A DNA stretch of 64,000 bases from UBA1479 sp048263775 (GCA_048263775.1 JBLXDU010000003.1:1-64000); one strand, 5' to 3'; numbered from the stretch's first letter, positions 34,289 to 42,495 are shown. Notes: generated by a model not told the origin, from the sequence alone. Translations and numbers: made by a program.

Positions 34289-34369
34289 ATGACCATTTCA
34301 CGCCTTCATGAACTGTTCGCCCTCGCCGTCATGTTCACCGCCGGCTATGCCTGCATGGTGGTCGGCTAA
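34289..34369 (+). CDS. SOS-boxed 26-residue single-span membrane peptide (SidA-like arrangement)
   Basis: ATG at 34289 opens 26 codons ending TAA at 34369. AGGGAGTG stands 6-7 bases upstream, a strong ribosome binding site. The product starts MTISRLHEL and continues as one hydrophobic helix (about residues 9-25, LFALAVMFTAGYACMVV). A perfect LexA box lies 41 bases upstream. The arrangement resembles SidA of Caulobacter, a 29-residue SOS-induced inner-membrane peptide that blocks division through FtsW/FtsN; I see no basis for claiming sequence homology. It lies in a gap between two minus-strand genes, so it has its own promoter. Confidence 0.7.
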   Translation: MTISRLHELFALAVMFTAGYACMVVG

Positions 34370-34396
34370 GGCCGTTGCTGCCCCGCCATCGTCGTC

Positions 34397-34816
34397 TCAG
34401 GGCTTGAGGACCGGACGCTTCTTCCCGTTCTCGTCCAAGGCGACGAAGGTGAAGATTCCTTCCGTCACCCTGACCCGCCGGTCACGCGCCCGCTGACGCA
34501 GGGCCCAGGCTTCGATCCGCAGGGCGATTGAGGTATTACCGACGCGCACGACTTCGGCGTAACAGCACAGCACATCTCCGACGTTGACCGGTTTGTGGAA
34601 GATGAATCCGTCAACCGCCACGGTGGCGACCCGGCCGTCGGCGTGTTGAGCCGCGACGATCCCCCCGGCGACGTCCATCTGTGCCATCACCCAGCCGCCG
34701 AAAATGTCGCCGGACGGATTGGTGTCGGCGGGCATGGCCAGGGTCCGAATGGCCAATTCACCACGCGGCTGGTCGTCGCCGGAACCGGCGGAATCGGCGG
34801 AATTCTGGGTCGTCAT
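34397..34816 (-). CDS. Acyl-CoA thioesterase, hotdog fold (YciA-like)
   Basis: A 139-residue hotdog-fold protein. 'RTLAMPADTNPSGDIFGGWVMAQMDVAGGIVAAQHADGRVATVAVDGFIFHKPVNVGDVLCCYAEV' is the acyl-CoA thioesterase (YciA/BACH) pattern, with the catalytic Asp/Asn region in 'TNPSGDIFGGW'. It hydrolyses acyl-CoA to free acid and CoA, with broad chain length in the family. The ATG at 34816 has AGGAT upstream. It is convergent with the SOS peptide and divergent from parE. Confidence 0.9.
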   Translation of the reverse strand: MTTQNSADSAGSGDDQPRGELAIRTLAMPADTNPSGDIFGGWVMAQMDVAGGIVAAQHADGRVATVAVDGFIFHKPVNVGDVLCCYAEVVRVGNTSIALRIEAWALRQRARDRRVRVTEGIFTFVALDENGKKRPVLKP

Positions 34817-34993
34817 CACGAAATTATCCTGTTTCTGCAATGGGGAATTCAGCACAATATATGGTAATTCATTGCACCACCCCTACCCCATCGTGGTATA
34901 GCTTGGGACAGGCTGAGGCCAGCGCAAGGCCATTCGGCCGGAACATGAAAACAAACGAACAAGCGCCCCACAAGACATGGGGCCGGATAGCCA

Positions 34994-37051
34994 ATGAGCG
35001 ACCTATTTCAACACGCCCAAGACAAAAAGCAACCGGATAAGGCGCCGCCGAAACCCGCCATGGCAAAATCTGCCAAGGCCGCCCAGCCCTCGGGCGACGG
35101 CGAATATACCGCCAAGGACATCGAAGTTCTTGAAGGCCTGGAGCCCGTCCGACGCCGCCCCGGCATGTACATCGGCGGCACGGATGAACGCGCCCTGCAC
35201 CACTTGGCCGCGGAGATCATCGACAACTCCATGGACGAGGCCGTGGCCGGCCATGCGGGCCGCATCGAAGTCGCCCTGGGCGAGGACGGCGCGCTGACCG
35301 TGCGCGACAACGGACGCGGTATTCCCATCGACCCGCACCCCAAGTTCAAGGACAAATCGGCGCTTGAGGTCATCATGACCACGCTGCATTCCGGCGGCAA
35401 ATTCTCGGGCAAGAACTACGAAACCTCGGGCGGCCTGCACGGTGTCGGGCTTTCCGTGGTCAACGCCCTGTCGTCGGAACTGGTCGTCGAGGTCGCCCGC
35501 GACAAGAAGCTGTGGCGCCAGACCTATTCGCAGGGCAATCCGACCTCAAAGCTCGAGGACGCGGGTGCGGTCAACAACCGGCGCGGCACCACGGTGACGT
35601 TCTCCCCCGATCCTGAGATCTTCGGCGCGCGCTGCGCCTTCAAGCCGCAGGCGCTGTACCGCATGGCGCGGTCCAAGGCCTATCTGTTCAAGGGCGTCGA
35701 AATCCGCTGGTCCTGTGATCCCAAGCTGTTGAAGGCTGATGATCCGACCCCGGCGGAAGCCACCTTCCATTTCCCGGGCGGGCTCGGCGACTACCTGCAG
35801 GCGTCCCTGGAGGCCCGCAAATGCCTGACCGATCAGCCCTTCGTCGGCGAGGGCAAGCTGGTCGGCGGCACCGGCCGCGCCGAATGGGCCATCGCCTGGC
35901 CGCTGGATGAGGAAGGCTTCTGTTCGTCCTACTGCAACACCATTCCGACGGCCCAGGGCGGCACCCATGAAACGGGCCTGAAATCGGCTCTGTCGCGGGG
36001 GCTGCGCGCCTATGGCGAGTTGGTCAAGAACAAGGAAGCCGCCAAGGTCCAGGCCGACGACATCACCGGCGGGGCCGCGATCATGCTGTCCGTGTTCATC
36101 GGCGATCCGCAGTTCCAGGGACAGACCAAGGACAAGCTGGCGACGGCCGAGGCCCACCGCCTGGTCGAAACCGCGGTGCGCGACCATTTCGACCACTGGC
36201 TGTCCGGTCACCCGGCCCAGGCCAACGCCCTTCTGGAGCATGCCATCGAGCGCGCGGAAATGCGCCTCAAGCGCCGTGCCGCCAAGGAAACCAAACGTCA
36301 GTCGGCGACCCGCCGCGTGCGCTTGCCGGGCAAACTGTCCGACTGCACGCGCAATACGTCCCAAGGCACGGAAATCTTCCTGGTCGAGGGCGACAGCGCC
36401 GGCGGCTCCGCCAAACAGGCGCGCCTGCGCGAGACCCAGGCCGTGCTGCCCCTGCGCGGCAAGATCCTCAACGTCGCCAGCGCCACCACCGACAAGATGC
36501 GCGCCAATCAGGAACTGTCCGACCTGATGGAAGCCTTGGGCTGCGGCACCGGCGATCAATTCATGGAAGACGACCTGCGCTACGAGAAAGTCATCATCAT
36601 GACCGACGCCGACGTCGACGGCGCCCATATCGCGTCGCTGCTCATGACCTTCTTCTTCCAGGAAATGCCTAAGTTGGTGGAAACCGGGCACCTCTACCTG
36701 GCTCTGCCGCCCTTGTACCGGCTTAGCCAGGGCGGCAAGTCGGCCTATGCCCGCGACGACGCGCATAAGGACGAATTGATGGAGACCGTGTTCAAGGGCC
36801 GCGGCAAGGTCGACGTCAGCCGCTTCAAGGGCCTTGGCGAAATGCCGCCGTCCCAGTTGAAGGAAACCACCATGGACCCGACCAAGCGCATTCTGCTGCG
36901 CGTGACCCTGCCCACGGGCGACGGGCCCGAGATCAAGACCGAAGCCAAAAAGACGGCGAAACTGGTGGAAAGCCTGATGGGACGGAAACCGGAACTGCGC
37001 TTCGCCTATATCCAGGAACACGCCAAGTTCGTGCAGGACATCGACATCTAG
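34994..37051 (+). CDS. parE: DNA topoisomerase IV subunit B
   Basis: A 685-residue GHKL-ATPase subunit of topoisomerase IV, which decatenates daughter chromosomes. 'EVLEGLEPVRRRPGMYIGGTDERALHHLAAEIIDNSMDEAVAG' covers the ATP-binding N-box, then 'TVRDNGRGIP' and 'TSGGLHGVGLSVVNALS'. The TOPRIM domain near residue 455 has 'EIFLVEGDSAGGSAKQAR' and later 'IIMTDADVDGAHI'. Length and the alphaproteobacterial insert pattern fit ParE rather than GyrB (usually over 800 residues). It stands as a single gene, convergent with argC. Confidence 0.95.
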   Translation: MSDLFQHAQDKKQPDKAPPKPAMAKSAKAAQPSGDGEYTAKDIEVLEGLEPVRRRPGMYIGGTDERALHHLAAEIIDNSMDEAVAGHAGRIEVALGEDGALTVRDNGRGIPIDPHPKFKDKSALEVIMTTLHSGGKFSGKNYETSGGLHGVGLSVVNALSSELVVEVARDKKLWRQTYSQGNPTSKLEDAGAVNNRRGTTVTFSPDPEIFGARCAFKPQALYRMARSKAYLFKGVEIRWSCDPKLLKADDPTPAEATFHFPGGLGDYLQASLEARKCLTDQPFVGEGKLVGGTGRAEWAIAWPLDEEGFCSSYCNTIPTAQGGTHETGLKSALSRGLRAYGELVKNKEAAKVQADDITGGAAIMLSVFIGDPQFQGQTKDKLATAEAHRLVETAVRDHFDHWLSGHPAQANALLEHAIERAEMRLKRRAAKETKRQSATRRVRLPGKLSDCTRNTSQGTEIFLVEGDSAGGSAKQARLRETQAVLPLRGKILNVASATTDKMRANQELSDLMEALGCGTGDQFMEDDLRYEKVIIMTDADVDGAHIASLLMTFFFQEMPKLVETGHLYLALPPLYRLSQGGKSAYARDDAHKDELMETVFKGRGKVDVSRFKGLGEMPPSQLKETTMDPTKRILLRVTLPTGDGPEIKTEAKKTAKLVESLMGRKPELRFAYIQEHAKFVQDIDI

Positions 37052-37109
37052 TCACTGGCCGGCCTGAGCAACCTGCAGGGCCGCCCCCTGCCGTCGCGGC
37101 GGTCGCCGC

Positions 37110-38081
37110 TCAGTTCAACAGGTCGTCGGAAGGATCAAGGCCCGTCGCCTCGTCCATCCCCAGCATGAGGTTCAGGCATTGCACCGCCTGACCGGACGCC
37201 CCCTTGCCCAGGTTGTCGAGCAGCGCCGTCAGCACCGCCTGGCCCGTGGCTTCGTTGGCGAACACGAAAAGCTTCAGGTCGTTGGTGCCGTTCAGCCCTT
37301 CAGGCTCAAGATGCCCCATCCCAAGCGCCGCGTCATAACTTTCGACGGTGACGAAGCGCCGCCCGGCGTAATGATCGGCGAGCGCAGCATGCAGGTCCTT
37401 GGCCGTCGGCGTGCCCGGCAGGGACCACAGGGGCACCGGAATCTGCACGATCATGCCCTGGCGATAGCGCGCCACGGAGGGCACGAAGATCGGTGCGTGG
37501 CTCAACCCCGAATATTTGTGGATTTCCGGCACGTGCTTGTGCGCCAGACCGAGCGCATAGACCCGCACGGCGGTGTCGATATGGCCTTCCGCGTTCGGGT
37601 CCTCGAAGGCTTCGATCAGCTGCCGCCCGCCGCCGGAATAGCCCGACACGGCGTTGATACTGGCGGCAAAGTCCTTGGGCAGCAGCCCCGCCGACACCAG
37701 CGGGTGCAGCAGCGACACGGAAGCAACGGCGTAGCAGCCCGTGTTGGCGACGCGCGCCGCACCGGCGACAGTGCCCTCATGGCCCTTGTCGTATTCCGGG
37801 AAGCCGTAGGTCCAGCCCTGGGCCGTGCGATGGGCGGTCGAGGCATCGATCACCCGGGTCGAATTGTTTTCGATCAGGGTCACGGATTCCTTGGCCGCCG
37901 CATCGGGCAGGCAGAGGATCGCGACGTCCGCCGCGTTCAGCAACTCGGCCCGCGCCGCCGGGTCCTTGCGGCGGTCATCGGCCAGACGCAACAGGTCCAC
38001 GTCGGCGCGGCGGGACAGGCGCTGGCTGATCTGCAGTCCCGTGGTCCCTACTTCCCCGTCGATGAACACCTTGGCAGTCAT
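37110..38081 (-). CDS. argC: N-acetyl-gamma-glutamyl-phosphate reductase (type 2)
   Basis: A 323-residue NADP-dependent enzyme of arginine synthesis that reduces N-acetylglutamyl phosphate to the semialdehyde. 'VFIDGEVGTTGLQISQRLS' at the N-terminus is characteristic of the short, type 2 ArgC; the active-site cysteine is in 'ARVANTGCYAVASVSLLHPLV' near residue 117, and 'SGYSGGGRQLIE' follows. No other arg gene is adjacent. It is divergent from the MetX-like gene. Confidence 0.95.
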   Translation of the reverse strand: MTAKVFIDGEVGTTGLQISQRLSRRADVDLLRLADDRRKDPAARAELLNAADVAILCLPDAAAKESVTLIENNSTRVIDASTAHRTAQGWTYGFPEYDKGHEGTVAGAARVANTGCYAVASVSLLHPLVSAGLLPKDFAASINAVSGYSGGGRQLIEAFEDPNAEGHIDTAVRVYALGLAHKHVPEIHKYSGLSHAPIFVPSVARYRQGMIVQIPVPLWSLPGTPTAKDLHAALADHYAGRRFVTVESYDAALGMGHLEPEGLNGTNDLKLFVFANEATGQAVLTALLDNLGKGASGQAVQCLNLMLGMDEATGLDPSDDLLN

Positions 38082-38251
38082 GGTCTTGGTCCTTGTGGTT
38101 GCTTGGCCTTGTCGTGAAATGATCTTTGCGCCGACAGGGTATAGGCGTAGCCGGCCTCGCGCGCAACAATGCGCATTGATCCTTCGGGCATCACAGGTCT
38201 AGAGTTTCCGCCACATCCTGCCGCCCCTCCTTTTCCGAAAGCCCCAATCTC

Positions 38252-39277
38252 ATGCTGCTGCCGACTTCCAAGACCTACACCCATGGCGACTTCAAACTGT
38301 CCACGGGCGAAACCCTGCCCGACCTGACCGTCGCCTACGAGACCTGGGGCACGCTCAACGCCGCCGGCGACAACGCCATCCTGGTTTGCCACGGCTACAC
38401 CAACTTTCCCCACGCCACCGGTGACGCCAGCGGCTGGGCCGTCAACCTGATCGGCCCCGGCAAGGCGGTGGACACGGACAAGTACTTCGTCGTCTGCTCG
38501 AACATGCTGGGCTCGGCCTACGGCACCTCGGGTCCGGCCTCCATCAACCCGGCGACGGGCAAGCCCTGGGGCCCCGATTTCCCCCCCTATACCTGCGCCG
38601 ACATGGTCGAGGCACAGCGCCTGTTGATCGACCACCTGGGCATCGGGCAGTTGAAGGCCGTCATGGGTTATTCTTACGGTGGGCATCTTACCTTCCGCTG
38701 GGGGGCGACCCATCCTGACCGCATGCGGGCCCTGATCCCCATCGCCGGCGTCATCAAGCGCTCGACCACGATGGGACAGGTGCAGGCGATCATCGACCGT
38801 TACGCCACCTGCCCGGGCTGGAACGGTGGCCATTATTACGGCAACGAGATCGACGGAGGCGTGTTCGACCGCATGGTCGCCGACCGGATTGAGCGGCTGA
38901 CCAACTACGGCATCGGCACCCATCTGGCCGACACGGTAGACGACCCGGCGGAACGCGAACGCATCATCCGCGGGCGCGCCGAAACTTGGGCCCGCGAGTT
39001 CGACGCCAACTCCCTTTATATCCTCTACCGCGCCGGCATCGGCTCCGACATGACGCCGCTGGCGGGCAACATCAAGGCCCCGCTGTTGAACGTGCTGGCC
39101 GATACGGACAGCGTCGTCGATGTGGCACTGGGCCAGCCGACGGTGGACCTTCTGAAATCAAAGGGCGTGGATGCGGAGTTTCATGAGATCAAGACCCGCT
39201 ACGGCCATGCCGGGCCGATGATCGACGCCGACCTATGGGCGGACAAGCTGCGGGCGTTCCTCGACCGCACGCCCTGA
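38252..39277 (+). CDS. Alpha/beta hydrolase of the homoserine O-acetyltransferase (MetX-like) family
   Basis: A 341-residue alpha/beta-fold protein. The N-terminus 'GDFKLSTGETLPDLTVAYETWGTLNAAGDNAILVCHGYT' and the 'MLGSAYGTSGPASINPATGKPWGPDFP' loop are those of the MetX family, but the nucleophile elbow is 'GYSYGGHLTFRWGATHP' (Ser near residue 139) rather than the usual MetX GGSMGGMQ. The His ('RYGHAGPMIDAD') and Asp ('ADTDSVVD') of the triad are near the C-terminus. It may be an acyltransferase or hydrolase other than homoserine acetyltransferase, although metY lies 4 kb away. Confidence 0.82.
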   Translation: MLLPTSKTYTHGDFKLSTGETLPDLTVAYETWGTLNAAGDNAILVCHGYTNFPHATGDASGWAVNLIGPGKAVDTDKYFVVCSNMLGSAYGTSGPASINPATGKPWGPDFPPYTCADMVEAQRLLIDHLGIGQLKAVMGYSYGGHLTFRWGATHPDRMRALIPIAGVIKRSTTMGQVQAIIDRYATCPGWNGGHYYGNEIDGGVFDRMVADRIERLTNYGIGTHLADTVDDPAERERIIRGRAETWAREFDANSLYILYRAGIGSDMTPLAGNIKAPLLNVLADTDSVVDVALGQPTVDLLKSKGVDAEFHEIKTRYGHAGPMIDADLWADKLRAFLDRTP

Positions 39278-39283
39278 TTGGGA

Positions 39284-39862
39284 TCACCAGACCTTGGGCT
39301 TCTGGCCGGCTTTTTCCATTTCCTCGAACTTGTGCTGCAGGAAGCGCTGGAACGGCTGGTCCTTATAGGCCCCGGCCTTCACGTATTCGAACATGGACTG
39401 GAAATGGAACGGCTTGAAATAGCCGGGCATGCGTGCGACCTCGGTCTCGCCCGCCTTCATTTCCTCGGGCGTGGGCAGGAACACGATGGTCGGTGTGAAG
39501 TTGACCCGCCAGCGCCGCGCCAGATCCCGTTCCTCCATGGCCTTGCCGTCCATGTCCGTGACCTCGCGCGAGCCCCATAGGTTCAGTTGCAGGACCATGA
39601 AGTTCTGTTTCACGAAGTCCGAAAGTTCGGGCACCGCGAAGTTCACGGTGTGCATTTCGCGGCAATAGGGGCAGCCCTTCTGCTCAAAAATCACAGCGAC
39701 GCGTTTGCCCTGGGCGGCGGCATCGGCCATATCCTCAGCCAGGATCAGGAAGGTTTCCGCGAACCAGGGCTGCTTGTGCAGACCGTCGTCGCCGACCATG
39801 GCGGCACGGGTCGAGCCCGAGATCGCCAATAACACCACCACTGCCGTTAAAAGCCGTCGCAT
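39284..39862 (-). CDS. Thioredoxin-fold periplasmic protein (SoxW-like)
   Basis: A 192-residue exported thioredoxin-fold protein: signal peptide (residues 1-20), redox-active CxxC in 'VIFEQKGCPYCREMHTVNF' near residue 60, and the cis-Pro segment 'WRVNFTPTIVFL' near residue 120. It matches the SoxW/DsbD-gamma-like group that reduces periplasmic disulfides, sometimes for sulfur oxidation or cytochrome maturation. The ATG at 39862 has GGGAGG upstream. No sox gene is nearby, so the partner is unknown. Its stop is 6 bases from the convergent MetX-like gene. Confidence 0.85.
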   Translation of the reverse strand: MRRLLTAVVVLLAISGSTRAAMVGDDGLHKQPWFAETFLILAEDMADAAAQGKRVAVIFEQKGCPYCREMHTVNFAVPELSDFVKQNFMVLQLNLWGSREVTDMDGKAMEERDLARRWRVNFTPTIVFLPTPEEMKAGETEVARMPGYFKPFHFQSMFEYVKAGAYKDQPFQRFLQHKFEEMEKAGQKPKVW

Positions 39863-39928
39863 GTCCTGTCCTCCCGTCGTTGGGCGACCCAGTATAGCGC
39901 GAAAGCCCCCTGCCCGACAGCGAACACG

Positions 39929-39957
39929 AAAAAGGCCGCTGCCCAATGGCAGCGGCC
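39929..39957 (-). terminator. Rho-independent terminator of rplM-rpsI
   Basis: GGCCGCTGCC (39934-39943) and GGCAGCGGCC (39948-39957) form a perfect 10-base stem with loop CAAT. On the minus strand it runs into five T residues (plus-strand A at 39929-39933), just beyond the rpsI stop. Confidence 0.9.
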
Positions 39958-39984
39958 CTTCTCGACCAAAATCGAAATCTTGGC

Positions 39985-40467
39985 TTAGCGCTTCGAGAAC
40001 TGGAAGCTACGACGGGCCTTGCGGCGGCCGAACTTCTTACGCTCGACGGCGCGGCTGTCACGGGTCAGGAACCCGCCCGCCTTCAGCTTGCCACGCAGGG
40101 TCGGCTCGAAATAGGTCAGCGCACGGGAAATGCCGTGGCGCACGGCGCCGGCCTGGCCCGAAAGCCCGCCGCCCTTGACCGTGCACATGACGTCATACTG
40201 GCCCAGGCGCTCGACCGTTTCGAACGGCTGCTTGATCATCATCTGCAGCACGGGGCGCGCGAAATAGAGCGCAGCGTCCCGGCCGTTGACGGTGATCTTG
40301 CCCGGTCCCGGCTTGATCCACACGCGGGCGACGGCGTCCTTGCGGCGACCCGTGGCGTAGGAGCGGCCGTGTTCGTCGATCACCGGCTCCGCAGGGGCCG
40401 TGTCTTCGACGTCCGGAGCACCCGTCAGTTCCTTGAGGTCCTCAAGCGTTTTCACATCTTCGGACAT
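39985..40467 (-). CDS. rpsI: 30S ribosomal protein S9
   Basis: A 160-residue S9 with an acidic N-terminal extension of about 30 residues (common in alphaproteobacteria). 'YATGRRKDAVARVWIKPGPGKITVNGRD' begins the conserved domain, 'VKGGGLSGQAGAVRHGISRALT' follows, and the basic tail 'KFGRRKARRSFQFSKR' contacts the P-site tRNA. It begins 3 bases after rplM, the usual L13-S9 pair. Confidence 0.98.
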   Translation of the reverse strand: MSEDVKTLEDLKELTGAPDVEDTAPAEPVIDEHGRSYATGRRKDAVARVWIKPGPGKITVNGRDAALYFARPVLQMMIKQPFETVERLGQYDVMCTVKGGGLSGQAGAVRHGISRALTYFEPTLRGKLKAGGFLTRDSRAVERKKFGRRKARRSFQFSKR

Positions 40468-40470
40468 GGA

Positions 40471-40935
40471 TTAGGCGCTCCTTTTGTTCTTCGGGTTCAT
40501 GGACGCAACGTCCAGAACCTGCGGCTGCTGGCCGGCATGGGGATGCTCGGAGCCCGCATAGACATGCAGCTTACGCATCTGTTCGCGACCCAGCGGGTTG
40601 CGCGTAACCATGCGCTCGACGGCCTTGATGACAACGCGCTCGGGATGGGCGCCGCCCAGGATGCCGCCGGCCGTGCGGGTCTTGATGCCGCCCGGATGGC
40701 CCGTGTGGTAATGGTACTTCTTGTCCGCCAGCTTGTTGCCGGTCAGACGCACCTTGTCGGCGTTGATGACGATGATGTGGTCACCACAATCGATATGCGG
40801 GGTGTACATCGGCTTGTGCTTGCCGCGCAGGCGAGAGGCGATGACCGACGCCAGACGACCGAGGACAAGACCTTCGGCATCGACGACGAACCAACCCTTT
40901 TCGACTTCCGTCGGTTTCGCGGAATAGGTTTTCAT
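40471..40935 (-). CDS. rplM: 50S ribosomal protein L13
   Basis: A 154-residue L13: 'MKTYSAKPTEVEKGWFVVDAEGLVLGRLASVIASRLRGKHKPMYTPHIDCGDHIIVINADKVRLTGNK' is the conserved N-terminal half, with 'MVTRNPLGREQMRKLHVYAGSEHPHAGQQP' in the C-terminal half. The ATG at 40935 follows AAGGA. A likely promoter with TATAAT lies near 41080. rplM and rpsI are co-transcribed. Confidence 0.98.
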   Translation of the reverse strand: MKTYSAKPTEVEKGWFVVDAEGLVLGRLASVIASRLRGKHKPMYTPHIDCGDHIIVINADKVRLTGNKLADKKYHYHTGHPGGIKTRTAGGILGGAHPERVVIKAVERMVTRNPLGREQMRKLHVYAGSEHPHAGQQPQVLDVASMNPKNKRSA

Positions 40936-41075
40936 CGGTTCACGTTCCTTAAAAGCTTTCGCGGCCCGATCCCCAGGCAAAACGCGCACAGGGAGGGCCG
41001 AAGGCGGCGGAATATGCCACACAAGAGCGGGAAGTCAAGCGGAAAACCACAACAATTTCCGTCGCTTACACACGC

Positions 41076-41089
41076 GGTATTATAATACC
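41076..41089 (-). promoter_or_regulatory. Palindrome containing the likely -10 of the rplM-rpsI promoter
   Basis: GGTATTATAATACC is a perfect 14-base palindrome, 141 bases upstream of rplM. On the minus strand it contains TATAAT, a consensus -10; the -35 side is weak. An operator overlapping the -10 would allow strong repression, but no binding protein is known. Confidence 0.45.
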
Positions 41090-41102
41090 TTATTGTTTGG
41101 AA

Positions 41103-41522
41103 TCAGCTCTTTGGCGGAATTGAATAGGTCCCGGTCATATGCGCGACGGCGGCATCGAAGCCGTCGGAGTGCACGGTCACTTCCATGACTGCGAGCCGCT
41201 TGCCGAGTTTCAGCACTGAAGCCTCGGCGATCAGGTCGGCGGGTTCCGGCCGGTGCAGGAAATTGGCGTTGAAACTGGTGGTGACGGCCAGTTTCACGGG
41301 GCCTATGCGGCCCAGCAGGGCCGCGTACATGGCCGCGTCCGCCAAGGCCATCATGGCCGGGCCCGACACGGTGCCGCCGGGGCGCAATTGCCGTTCACCC
41401 GCCGGCATGCGTAAAACCGCCGTGCCCTCCCCGATGGCGTCGGCGCGCATGCCGACCTCGTGGGCGAAGGGGATTTCCTGTTCCAGGATGCGGTTGAAAT
41501 CTTCTGCGGTGATTTCCGGCAT
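41103..41522 (-). CDS. PaaI family hotdog thioesterase
   Basis: A 139-residue protein with the PaaI/DUF4442-type hotdog pattern: 'ADAIGEGTAVLRMPAGERQLRPGGTVSGPAMMALADAAMYAALLG' (the active-site region around 'GGTVSGPAMMALAD') and 'TTSFNANFLHRPEPADLIAEASVLKLGKRLAVMEVTV'. Family members hydrolyse aryl- or acyl-CoA thioesters. It is divergent from an enoyl-CoA hydratase-like gene; the shared 142-base gap contains a LiuR-like palindrome, suggesting both are induced during acyl-CoA catabolism. Confidence 0.88.
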   Translation of the reverse strand: MPEITAEDFNRILEQEIPFAHEVGMRADAIGEGTAVLRMPAGERQLRPGGTVSGPAMMALADAAMYAALLGRIGPVKLAVTTSFNANFLHRPEPADLIAEASVLKLGKRLAVMEVTVHSDGFDAAVAHMTGTYSIPPKS

Positions 41523-41563
41523 GGCGTGGGCTCCGGGCTGAAATGAAGGAGATGCGACCGTAA

Positions 41564-41585
41564 TTTACGTTAACGTAAACGTCAA
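41564..41585. promoter_or_regulatory. LiuR-like (MerR family) operator
   Basis: TTTACGTTAACGTAAA (41564-41579) is a perfect 16-base palindrome, extended by CGTCAA to give a 6-base repeating ACG pattern. It resembles the sites I know for LiuR, the MerR-type regulator of branched-chain amino acid and acyl-CoA catabolism. It sits between the divergent thioesterase and enoyl-CoA hydratase genes. Confidence 0.55.
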
Positions 41586-41664
41586 TTGAGGGTCCGGTAC
41601 GCCTGCCCTGCTTGCCATCCCCGGCCACCGGGCCGTAGAAACAAAGGCGGAGGAAACATCGCCC

Positions 41665-42495
41665 ATGACCGATTCTGCCAGCCAAGGCGCCAACGAGGCC
41701 CTGCTTCTGCGCGACGACCGCGACGGCGTCGCGACTCTGACCCTCAACCGGCCGGACAAGTTCAACGCGCTCTCGACCGAATTGATGGGCGCGGTCCAGG
41801 ACCAGCTGGACGCCCTGATGGACGACCGGTCCATTAAAGTCGTAGTCATCGCCGCCAACGGCCGCGCCTTCTGCGCCGGGCATGACCTTCAGGAAATGAA
41901 GGCCATGGACGGTCGCGAACCGCTGGAAGCCCTGTTCAAGCAATGCTCGCGCATGATGACGTCACTCACCCGCATTCCGCAGCCGGTGATCGCGCGGGTC
42001 CACGGGGTCGCCGCGGCGGCGGGCTGCCAGTTGGTCGCGCAATGTGACCTTGCCGTCGCCGCCGAGGGCGTGCGGTTTTCGACCTCGGGCATCAATCTGG
42101 GGCTGTTCTGCTCCACCCCCATGGTGGCGGTGACCCGCAATCTGCCGCGCAAACAGGCCCTGGAACTTCTTTTTACCGGTGATTTCATTGATGCCGAAAC
42201 GGCGCGGCAATACGGCCTGGTCAACCGGGTCGTACCGGCGGATAGGCTCGACCGCGCCACGGACGAGCTTGCCCGCGCCATCGCCGACAAATCCCCCCGC
42301 GCCATCCAGTTCGGCAAGGAGCTGTTCTACAAACAGATCGAGGAAGGGCTTGAGGCCGCCTACGACCTGGCGACCGAAACCATTGTTCAGAACATGCTGC
42401 ATCCGGACGCCCAGGGCGGCGTCGGCGCCTTTCTGGACAAACAGCCCATGCCTGCATGGCAAGACCCGTCGAAGGACCCTAAGGACACACCATGA
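41665..42495 (+). CDS. Enoyl-CoA hydratase/isomerase family protein (ECHDC3-like)
   Basis: A 276-residue crotonase-fold protein. 'VATLTLNRPDKFNALSTELM', 'VVVIAANGRAFCAGHDLQEM' (oxyanion hole) and 'VHGVAAAAGCQLVAQCDLAVAAEGVRFSTSGINLGLFCST' are visible. Both glutamates that act as acid/base in true hydratases appear to be replaced: Gln in 'AGCQL' and no Glu in 'FSTSGINLG'. It may therefore be a non-hydratase member, as in ECHDC3. GAGGAAAC stands before the ATG. It overlaps the next gene by four bases (ATGA). Confidence 0.87.
   Translation: MTDSASQGANEALLLRDDRDGVATLTLNRPDKFNALSTELMGAVQDQLDALMDDRSIKVVVIAANGRAFCAGHDLQEMKAMDGREPLEALFKQCSRMMTSLTRIPQPVIARVHGVAAAAGCQLVAQCDLAVAAEGVRFSTSGINLGLFCSTPMVAVTRNLPRKQALELLFTGDFIDAETARQYGLVNRVVPADRLDRATDELARAIADKSPRAIQFGKELFYKQIEEGLEAAYDLATETIVQNMLHPDAQGGVGAFLDKQPMPAWQDPSKDPKDTP

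Noticed and set aside
35546..37021. 491-codon minus-strand frame opposite parE
   Set aside because: parE is complete and conserved across this span; the antisense frame has no recognisable motif.
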